Made by a program: the position numbers and the translations under genes. Under the pieces are notes generated by a model, which saw only the letters and a program-made list of their open reading frames with translations, did no database searches and was not told the DNA's origin. 5,963 nucleotides of DNA from positions 1-5,963 of the forward strand of contig CAZTHL010000146.1 of the NCBI GenBank assembly GCA_964613585.1. The letters are read 5' to 3'. Shown one piece after another: positions 1 through 5,458 of the stretch; positions within the stretch are counted from its first letter, which is position 1; each line of letters starts with the position of its first letter. Source of the DNA: CAZTHL01 sp964613585 (GTDB lineage: Bacteria > Pseudomonadota > Alphaproteobacteria > DSM-16000 > Inquilinaceae).

Positions 1-51
1 CGGGGGCGGGTGCCGGCGCTGGGCGTGGCGGCCGCGCCGCGCACCCCCTAG

Positions 52-1068
52 GCTAGCGCCGGGCCCGCCGCGCTCTTCCCCGGCGGCGCGGCGCCGCGGC
101 CCGATCTGCTGATCGTGGCGCGCGGCGGCGGCAGCCTCGAGGACCTGATGCCGTTCAACGAGGAGTCGGTGGTGCGCGCCGCCGCCGCCTGCCGCATCCC
201 GCTCATCACCGCGGTCGGGCACGAGACCGATACCACGCTGATCGACCACGCCGCCGACCGCCGTGCGCCGACGCCGAGCGCGGCCGCCGAGATGGCCGTG
301 CCGGTGCGCGCCGAACTGGCCGCCGACCTGCTCGACCGCGAGCGCCGGCTGCTGGCGGCGGCCGCCCGGCTGGTGGCCGAGCGGCGGCTGCGCGTCGACG
401 GGCTCGCCCGCGGTTTGGGCGATCCCGCGCGTCTGCTCGAGGGCGCGCTGCAGCGGCTCGACGACCGTGGTGACCGGCTCGACCGCGTCCTGCCGGTGCT
501 GCTCGAGCGGCGCCGGGCCCGGTTGGCCGAGCTCGGCCGCGCGCTGGTCTCGCCGGAGCAACGGCTTGCCGAGCTGCGCCGGCAGGTGGCGCAGCTGGGC
601 GAGCGTCTGAACGCGTGCTGCCGGTACACCCTCGACCGCCGCCGACAGGGCCTCGACAGCGTCGCCGGCCGGCTCCGCCCGGAGCCGCTGCGGCGACGCA
701 TCGCCGGCGGGGCCGACCGGCTCGCCGGCTGGGCCGAGCGGCCGGGGCCCGCCGCGGTCCGGCTGATCGAGGCACGCGCGGCGCGGGTTCAGGCCCTCAG
801 CCAGCTGCTTGAAAGCTACTCCTACAAGGATGTGCTGCGCCGCGGCTTCGTGGTCGTGCGTGATGCCGAAGGGCAGCCGCGGACCGACCCGGACGCGCTC
901 CGCCCCGGCATGGCCGTGAGCCTCGAGTACCACGACGACCGCCAGGTCGAGGCCACCATCGGTCGCCCGGGCGACAGTGGTGCCGCGGCCGACCCCCGCC
1001 CGGACCACCCCCGCCGCCGCCGTGCCCGCGCGGAGGCGCCCCTCTCACGCCAGGGCAAGCTCTTCTAG
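52..1068 (+). CDS. xseA: Exodeoxyribonuclease VII large subunit (5'-partial)
   Basis: XseA pairs with several copies of the small subunit XseB to form exonuclease VII, a cytoplasmic nuclease that degrades single-stranded DNA from both ends in repair and recombination. The frame reads PRPDLLIVARGGGSLEDL, then FNEE, AVGHETDTTLIDHAADRRAP and TPSAAAEMA, the hallmark core of the family. The His and Asp of GHETD (codons at 220-222 and 229-231) are among the residues reported as important in the E. coli enzyme. A long Leu/Arg/Glu-rich helical stretch follows (about 300-800), as expected for the coiled-coil region. The end has VLRRGFVVV and a basic tail closing in QGKLF, ending at TAG 1066-1068. The N-terminal OB-fold is absent because the window starts inside the gene. 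Reading upstream in the same frame meets a TAG at 49-51, so 52 is only the edge of the open frame, not a start codon; a GTG at 115 is an in-frame pseudo-start inside the conserved core. The identity is near certain. Whether the gene is intact is not known. Confidence 0.93.
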   Translation, partial: ASAGPAALFPGGAAPRPDLLIVARGGGSLEDLMPFNEESVVRAAAACRIPLITAVGHETDTTLIDHAADRRAPTPSAAAEMAVPVRAELAADLLDRERRLLAAAARLVAERRLRVDGLARGLGDPARLLEGALQRLDDRGDRLDRVLPVLLERRRARLAELGRALVSPEQRLAELRRQVAQLGERLNACCRYTLDRRRQGLDSVAGRLRPEPLRRRIAGGADRLAGWAERPGPAAVRLIEARAARVQALSQLLESYSYKDVLRRGFVVVRDAEGQPRTDPDALRPGMAVSLEYHDDRQVEATIGRPGDSGAAADPRPDHPRRRRARAEAPLSRQGKLF

Positions 1069-1097
1069 AGTGTTCCCGACTCTAGAGTGTTCCTGAC
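1064..1097. repeat. 17-bp tandem direct repeat across the xseA stop codon
   Basis: Two adjacent copies of tctagagtgttcccgac occupy 1064-1080 and 1081-1097, differing only at one C/T (the second copy has tcctgac). The first copy contains the xseA stop codon, TAG at 1066-1068, so the duplication begins in the last sense codon and extends into the intergenic gap. Both copies contain CTAG. This is most simply a replication-slippage or short duplication event; no function is evident. Confidence 0.85.
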
Positions 1098-1122
1098 TCA
1101 TGTGGCATCGCCGGCCCGGCCC

Positions 1123-1160
1123 CCCGGCCAGCCAAGGACAGCATGCTCAGGCTGGCCGGG
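1123..1160. terminator. Candidate bidirectional terminator hairpin
   Basis: An 11-base perfect inverted repeat, cccggccagcc at 1123-1133 and ggctggccggg at 1150-1160, encloses a 16-base loop that itself contains the palindrome gcatgc. It lies in the 136-bp gap between the convergent xseA and acyltransferase genes, where a shared terminator is expected. No clear T-tract follows on either strand, so it is not a classic intrinsic terminator. The function is inferred from position and structure. Confidence 0.45.
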
Positions 1161-1204
1161 CGGGGCAGCGGGCCGATGCCGATTTCGCATTCAGCGGAAA
1201 CGCT

Positions 1205-2140
1205 CTAATCACGCCAGCGGCGGTGCAGCCAGAGCCATTGCTCGGGGCGTTCACGGATCCAGCGCTCCAGGATGGCGTTGATGCGTGTCATGATCGCCGC
1301 CACGTCGGCCTGCCGGTCGCCGGTCCGCTCGAGCTCGAGCGGCGGCTCGCACACCACCTCGAAGCGTGCGCCCTTCCGGCGCACCAGCCGCACCGGCAGG
1401 ATGATGGCGTCGTAGCGCAGCGCGAACTGCGCCACCGCCGGCGCCGTCATCGCCGGGCGGCCGAAGAACGGCACCTCGATGCCGTCGCTCATGCGCTGGT
1501 CGACCAGCACCGCCAGGTTGCCGCCCTCGGCCACCAGCCGGATCGCCCCCTTGGCGCCCTGCGCGCCCTTGGGCAGCTGGCCCAGGCCGCAGGAGCCGCG
1601 GATGTGCCGGATCAACCGGTCGGCGAACCGGTTGTTGGGCGCGCGGTAGATGATCGAGACGTGGAAGTCATGCCACTCGGCCGTCGGCGCGGCCAGCTCC
1701 CAGTTGGCGAAATGCCCGCTGACGAAGATCAACGGCCGGCCCTTGTGGCGCTGTGCGAACACGTGCCGTCCCTCGACGAGCACCATGCGCCGTGGATTGT
1801 CCAGGATCTCGTGCAGATGCGGATACTCGCCGAGAACCCGGCCCAGGTTCTCCCACATGCCGCAGGCGATCGCCCGGCGCCGCTCGGGCGGCAGCTCCGG
1901 CATGGCCCGCTCGATGTTGCGCAGCGCCTTCCGGTGCGCACCCAGTAGCGGCCCGATCCGGCGCAGGGCCTTGCCAAGCAGCGCCGAAGACCAGTCGAGC
2001 GGCAGCAGCTTGCACAGCCCGTAGCAGAGGTACAAAAGCGCCCCTTCGGCGGGGTACCGGATCCAGTGCCGCCGCCACTCGGGCGACAGCGGGCGCCGGC
2101 CGTGGCGGCGGGCGCGGGCATCGGCGGTGATGTCGGTCAT
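1205..2140 (-). CDS. Lipid A secondary acyltransferase, LpxL/HtrB family
   Basis: Members of this family transfer a fatty acyl chain from acyl carrier protein to the Kdo-bearing lipid A precursor at the inner face of the cytoplasmic membrane. The 311-residue product matches the usual length. It has a basic N-terminus with a hydrophobic stretch (about residues 33-48, GALLYLCYGLCKLLPL) suited to membrane anchoring. The family's HX4(D/E) catalytic motif appears as HFANWE at 143-148. VDQRMSDGIEVPFFGRPAMT at 213-232 and the C-terminal RPEQWLWLHRRW at 298-309 are also characteristic. The ATG at 2140 has GGGAG only two bases upstream, a short spacing, but no other start fits the domain. It is the last gene of the minus-strand operon, 86 bp after lpxK. 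LpxL, LpxM or another secondary acyltransferase cannot be told apart here, so no symbol is given. Confidence 0.9.
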   Translation of the reverse strand: MTDITADARARRHGRRPLSPEWRRHWIRYPAEGALLYLCYGLCKLLPLDWSSALLGKALRRIGPLLGAHRKALRNIERAMPELPPERRRAIACGMWENLGRVLGEYPHLHEILDNPRRMVLVEGRHVFAQRHKGRPLIFVSGHFANWELAAPTAEWHDFHVSIIYRAPNNRFADRLIRHIRGSCGLGQLPKGAQGAKGAIRLVAEGGNLAVLVDQRMSDGIEVPFFGRPAMTAPAVAQFALRYDAIILPVRLVRRKGARFEVVCEPPLELERTGDRQADVAAIMTRINAILERWIRERPEQWLWLHRRWRD

Positions 2141-2226
2141 CGCTCCCTGACGTCTTCCCGGTCGATCATCCTGGCGTGTCGTTTGGGGGACGGATGGTCA
2201 CGGACACTCCCTCTCGGTCCGCTTCC

Positions 2227-3231
2227 TCAGGCGGCCGAGCCGGCCAGGACCGCCGGCGCGGACGGCACCAGCGGGACCAGTAACTGCCGCACCGCCGCCT
2301 CGTCGTCCCAGCGCACGGCCACGGTCAGCACCCGCACCATGGGCCGCGCGGCCTCGGGCAGGCGGGCGAAATCCTTGGCCGTGGTCACCGGCGCCGCGCC
2401 GGCCGCGGCCGCGCGCTCGACCAGCCGCATGATCTCGTCCTCCGTGTAGACATGGTGGTCGGGGAAGCCGACGGCGGCCACCAGCCGGGCGCCGTTCCGC
2501 CGCAGGGTGTCGAACAGCTTCTCCGGCCGGGCAATGCCGGCGAAGGCCAGCACCCGGGCCCCGTGCAGCCAGGGCGCCGCCGGCTCCGGAACCAGCCGGG
2601 CGCGCAGCAGCGGCCGACCGCCGGCCAGCGTCGTCGCCGCGCCGGTCGCGTCGGCGCCCATCAGCACGATCGCGTGCGCGCGGGCGAGGCCGTCCCGGGG
2701 ACGCTCGCGCAACGGCCCGGCCGGCAGCACCAAGCCATTGCCGAGCCCGGTGGCGCCATCGACCACCAGCAGGGACAGGTCCTTGGCCAGCCCCGGATTC
2801 TGGAAGCCGTCGTCCATGACGATGGCGCCGGCTCCCGCGGCGACGGCAGCGCGGGCGCCGGCTGCGCGGTCGCGTGCCACCCAGGTCGGCGCGTGGGCCG
2901 CCAGCAACAGGGCCTCGTCACCGACCGCGCGGGCGTCGTGCCGGGCCAGGTCGACCGCCACCGGCCCGGCCAGGCGGCCGCGGTAGCCGCGGCAGAGGAA
3001 GGCCGGCCGCTGGCCCAGGGTCTCGAGCAGCCGGCCGAGGGCGATCGCCACCGGTGTCTTGCCGGCGCCGCCGACCACCAGGTTGCCGACGCAGATCACC
3101 GGCACGCCGGCCACGGCCGGGCGCGCGCGCCGCTGGCGCCGACGGGCGGCCGCGGCGACCAGCGTGCCCGCCGGGGCAAGCAGCCGCGCCATCGGCCCGG
3201 GCGGCCGCTGCCAGAAGCCGGGCGCCTTCAT
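2227..3231 (-). CDS. lpxK: Tetraacyldisaccharide 4'-kinase LpxK
   Basis: LpxK uses ATP to phosphorylate the 4' position of the tetraacyldisaccharide 1-phosphate, giving lipid IVA, at the cytoplasmic side of the inner membrane. The 334-residue product has a short N-terminal segment that probably associates with the membrane. The P-loop is GNLVVGGAGKTP (residues 49-60), followed by CRGYRG (80-85), VGDEALLL (103-110, with the Asp-Glu pair expected near the active site), DDGFQNP (140-146, the kinase signature), FPDHHVYTEDE (256-266, with the conserved His) and TTAKDFARLP (283-292). Length and motif order are normal, and the DDGFQN variant in place of DDGFQH is familiar from alphaproteobacteria. 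Its ATG (3229-3231) overlaps the waaA stop as ATGA, with no good Shine-Dalgarno of its own, which suggests translational coupling to waaA. The acyltransferase gene follows after 86 bp. Confidence 0.96.
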   Translation of the reverse strand: MKAPGFWQRPPGPMARLLAPAGTLVAAAARRRQRRARPAVAGVPVICVGNLVVGGAGKTPVAIALGRLLETLGQRPAFLCRGYRGRLAGPVAVDLARHDARAVGDEALLLAAHAPTWVARDRAAGARAAVAAGAGAIVMDDGFQNPGLAKDLSLLVVDGATGLGNGLVLPAGPLRERPRDGLARAHAIVLMGADATGAATTLAGGRPLLRARLVPEPAAPWLHGARVLAFAGIARPEKLFDTLRRNGARLVAAVGFPDHHVYTEDEIMRLVERAAAAGAAPVTTAKDFARLPEAARPMVRVLTVAVRWDDEAAVRQLLVPLVPSAPAVLAGSAA

Positions 3232-4559
3232 GCGCTGGCGCGCAGGTCGGCGGACGGCGCCGGCGCGGCCGGAGGCAGGGCGCGGTCGAGCAGCGGCTGC
3301 AGCGCGGCCATGGCGGCGTCGGCCACCGAGCGGTGCCGCCGGGCCACCTGCTCGGCCGCCTGCACCAGGCGCGCGCGGGCCTCGCCATCCTCGAGCAGGC
3401 CCGCCACCGACCGGGCGAGGCCGAGGGCGTCCGCGACGCGGACGGCGCCGCCATGGGCCAGCAGCTGGTCGGAGATCTCGGCGAAGTTCTCGGTGTAGGG
3501 CCCAAGCAGCACCGCGCAGCCGAGTTGGACCGCCTCGATCGGGTTGTGGCCGCCGTGCGGCACCAGCGAGCCGCCGATGAAGGCAAGCGGCGCCAAGCGC
3601 AGCACGAGGCCGAGCTCGCCCAAGGTGTCGACCAGATAGATGTCGGTCGCGGGATCGGGAACGGCCCCGGTGGAGCGCCGCGCCACCGACAGGCCGCGCC
3701 GGCCCAGCGCCGCGGCGATCTCCGCCCCGCGGCCGGGATGGCGCGGCACGATGATGGTGAGCAGGTCGCCGTGGCCGCGGCCGCGCAGCTCGCCATGCAC
3801 CTCCGCGCAGGCCTGCTCCTCGCCGGCATGGGTGCTGGCGGCGAGCCAGACCGGGCGGCGGTCGATCGCGCGGCGCAGCGCCGTCAGGCTGGCCGGGTCG
3901 GCGGCGAGCGGCGCGGCCGAGTACTTCAGGTTCCCGACCGGCCCAAGCCGGCGCACGCCCAGGCTCGACAGGCGCCGGGCGTCGCGCTCGTTGCCCGGCA
4001 GCACAAGCTGGAAGGTCTCAAGCAGGGTGCCGATCAGCTGCGGCGCCCGCCGCCAGCCGTCGAAGGAGGCGTGTGACATGCGGGCGTTGACCAGGGCCGC
4101 CGGGATCCGGCGCCGCGCCACCTCCCCCAGCAGGTTGGGCCAGATCTCCGATTCCGTCCAGACCACCAGGTCTGGCCGCCAATGGTCGAGGAAGCGACGG
4201 GCATAGGCGACCCGATCGAGCGGCATGTACTGGTGGAAGGCCCCTGTCGGCAGCCGCGCCGCCATAAGCCGGGCGGAGCTGACGGTGCCGGTGGTGAGCA
4301 GCAGCGAGCCCGCCGGATCGCGCTGGAGCAGCCGGTGGATCAGCACCTGAATCGCCTGCGCCTCGCCGACGCTGGCGGCATGCACCCAGATCAGCGGGCC
4401 ATCCGGGCGGGGCCTCGAGGGCTGGCCGAGCCGCTCACCCCGGCGCGCCGGATCCTCCTTGCCGCGCGCCTCGCGGCGATCAAGCAGCACAGGGACCAGA
4501 GGGCCCGCCAGGGTGGTCAGCGCGCGATAGATCAGCCCGTACATGAATTGTTGCAGCAC
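3228..4559 (-). CDS. waaA: 3-deoxy-D-manno-octulosonic acid (Kdo) transferase
   Basis: WaaA (KdtA) is a GT30 glycosyltransferase that moves Kdo from CMP-Kdo to lipid IVA, joining lipid A to the LPS core at the inner membrane. The 443-residue product begins with a short hydrophobic segment (YGLIYRALTTLAGPLVPVLL) that is the likely membrane anchor. WVHAASVGE at residues 58-66 holds the presumed catalytic Glu66. WTESEIWPN (134-142), VGNLKY (208-213), ASTHAGEE (241-248), VPRHPGR (271-277), DTLGELG (311-317) and GGSLVPHGGHNPIEA (329-343) line up with the two-domain GT-B fold. The start is either GTG at 4559, with AGGA 12 bases upstream, or ATG at 4544 five codons later, which lacks a clear ribosome-binding site; both leave the anchor intact. 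It lies 22 bp after the DUF2064 gene and overlaps lpxK by 4 bp. Whether it adds one or two Kdo residues cannot be told from sequence. Confidence 0.96.
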   Translation of the reverse strand: MLQQFMYGLIYRALTTLAGPLVPVLLDRREARGKEDPARRGERLGQPSRPRPDGPLIWVHAASVGEAQAIQVLIHRLLQRDPAGSLLLTTGTVSSARLMAARLPTGAFHQYMPLDRVAYARRFLDHWRPDLVVWTESEIWPNLLGEVARRRIPAALVNARMSHASFDGWRRAPQLIGTLLETFQLVLPGNERDARRLSSLGVRRLGPVGNLKYSAAPLAADPASLTALRRAIDRRPVWLAASTHAGEEQACAEVHGELRGRGHGDLLTIIVPRHPGRGAEIAAALGRRGLSVARRSTGAVPDPATDIYLVDTLGELGLVLRLAPLAFIGGSLVPHGGHNPIEAVQLGCAVLLGPYTENFAEISDQLLAHGGAVRVADALGLARSVAGLLEDGEARARLVQAAEQVARRHRSVADAAMAALQPLLDRALPPAAPAPSADLRASA

Positions 4560-4571
4560 AGCGAAACGGCT

Positions 4572-4580
4572 TCCTGTCCT
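4572..4580 (-). promoter_or_regulatory. Possible ribosome-binding site for waaA
   Basis: On the minus strand this reads aggacagga, two AGGA cores in the 22-bp gap between the DUF2064 stop and the GTG at 4559. The nearer core is 12 bases from that GTG and 27 from the alternative ATG at 4544, so it favours the GTG start, though the spacing is longer than ideal. Confidence 0.35.
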
Positions 4581-4581
4581 A

Positions 4582-5352
4582 TCATGCGCCGCGGCCCGAC
4601 GCCACCCGTCGTACGATACGGCGTGCGCTTTCCGCCTTGCCGCCGCCGTAGCGGCGCCAATCCTCCTTGCCGCCGCCGTGGCGGCGCCAATCCTCGCCGT
4701 CGTCGATATCGGGCAGGGTGTCGAGCCGCGCGACCCGGGTGCCGGCGGGCAGGCCGGCCAGCGTGTCGGCGAGCGCGTGGCGCGTCGACCAGCGCACGGC
4801 GCGGAACAGCCCGGCCGGGGGGTGCGGCCGGCGGCGCGCGCCGATCAGCCAGTAGCCGCCGTCCGCGGCCGGGCCGATCACCACCGGCGCGGCGCCGAGC
4901 GCCCGAAACGCCGCGGCGACGTGGCCCCGGCCAAGGCCCGGGATGTCGCTGCCGACGATGACCACGGCGCCCGGCGGCAGGCCCGGCGCCCTCGGCCGGC
5001 CGCATGAGCGCGGCGCCGGACGGAGCACCCGTCCCATGCGCGCGCCGAGGTCGCCGCCGCCCTGGGGGATCGGCCGCGGCCGGCCGGGCCAGCGCCGGCT
5101 CCCGACAGCGGCCCGGTCGGGGGTCAGCGCCAGCCAGGTGGTCCAGCGCGGATCCCGGCCCAGCCGGCGCAGCAGATCGAGCAGGGTCGACCGGTAGAAG
5201 CGGAGCGCCGGCCCGTCACCGATGGCGGCGGCCAGGCGCCGCTTGACCGTGCCCCGGCGCGGCGCCCGAGCGAACACGACCAGATGCCGCCTCGCTCGCG
5301 GGCTCGACGGCCGCCGCGGGCCGACCCCGCCTCGGGCCGCTGGTCTCGTCAT
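4582..5352 (-). CDS. DUF2064 / TIGR04282-family glycosyltransferase-like protein
   Basis: This family has a nucleotide-sugar-transferase (GT-A) type fold and is annotated as 'rSAM/selenodomain-associated transferase 1' or, in arsenosugar clusters, as a glycosyltransferase. The substrate is generally unknown. From ATG 5352 (256 residues) one sees HLVVFARAPRRGTVKRRLA (about 23-41, matching the family's VVFAKAPxPGxVKTRL), PQGGGDLGARM (96-106), VIVGSDIPGL (131-140), GPAADGGYWLIG (160-171) and VRWSTRHALADT (186-197). The end carries a duplicated 10-residue block (220-239) and an Arg-rich tail. In-frame starts also exist at ATG 5367 and TTG 5397. I prefer 5352, which has a GGGGGAGG run just upstream, although the spacing is very short. 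It appears to be the first gene of the operon, 22 bp ahead of waaA, pointing to a possible envelope-sugar role. That is inference, since members also occur in unrelated contexts. The family call is good and the function is unknown. Confidence 0.85.
   Translation of the reverse strand: MTRPAARGGVGPRRPSSPRARRHLVVFARAPRRGTVKRRLAAAIGDGPALRFYRSTLLDLLRRLGRDPRWTTWLALTPDRAAVGSRRWPGRPRPIPQGGGDLGARMGRVLRPAPRSCGRPRAPGLPPGAVVIVGSDIPGLGRGHVAAAFRALGAAPVVIGPAADGGYWLIGARRRPHPPAGLFRAVRWSTRHALADTLAGLPAGTRVARLDTLPDIDDGEDWRRHGGGKEDWRRYGGGKAESARRIVRRVASGRGA
4631..4690. repeat. 30-bp in-frame tandem duplication in the DUF2064 gene
   Basis: Two adjacent 30-base units, 4631-4660 and 4661-4690, differ at two positions (G/T at 4634/4664, A/G at 4650/4680). 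On the minus strand they encode EDWRRHGGGK followed by EDWRRYGGGK near the C-terminus of the protein. Each unit contains a short inverted repeat (cgccgc ... gcggcg) able to form a tight hairpin, which may have favoured slippage. The length is a multiple of three, so the frame is kept. Confidence 0.9.
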
Positions 5353-5458
5353 GCCTCCCCCCGTCATCCGCCGCCGTTCGCCGCGGACCCAGCCCAAAAC
5401 GCGTCCGATGGCATACGCACCGCTGGAAACAAGGCGTCATCGGGGCCAGTGTTTCGGT
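5353..5458. promoter_or_regulatory. Divergent intergenic region with the likely operon and mtaB promoters
   Basis: About 106 bp separate the preferred DUF2064 start (minus strand) from the mtaB start (plus strand), so promoters for both directions should lie here or in the adjacent 5' ends. I do not see convincing -35/-10 pairs on either strand. A 6-base inverted repeat, gcatac at 5411-5416 and gtatgc at 5457-5462, spans the region and overlaps the mtaB start; it may be chance. The actual gap shortens if an upstream start is used on either side (5367 or 5397 on minus, 5408 on plus). Confidence 0.35.

Noticed and set aside
47..57. Overlapping CCTAGG and GCTAGC restriction sites, possibly a cloning linker or adapter remnant
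   Set aside because: Eleven bases are too few to establish vector origin, and the flanks remain GC-rich and roughly in register with xseA. Kept only as part of the CTAG observation.
48..701. Long open frame on the minus strand opposite xseA
   Set aside because: The translation is a low-complexity Arg/Ser/Ala string without motifs, and it lies opposite an unmistakable XseA core. It is a GC-rich shadow frame.
2141..2226. 86-bp gap between lpxK and the acyltransferase as a site for a small gene, hairpin or internal promoter
   Set aside because: No short frame with a start and ribosome-binding site fits. The inverted repeats present (cggac/gtccg and gtgtc/gacac) have only 5-base stems with long loops, and no promoter pair is convincing.
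2452..4076. Long plus-strand open frames opposite lpxK and waaA
   Set aside because: They encode Gly/Ala/Arg/Pro-rich text with no domain features. The opposite strand holds full-length genes with all family motifs.
4631..4690. Possible CRISPR-like repeat
   Set aside because: There are only two units, they are directly adjacent with no spacer, and they lie inside a coding frame. It is an ordinary tandem duplication.
4532..5005. Minus-strand alternative frame inside the DUF2064 gene that reads into the waaA start
   Set aside because: It is Arg/Ala/Pro-rich, overlaps the true frame that carries the family motifs, and has no supporting ribosome-binding site.
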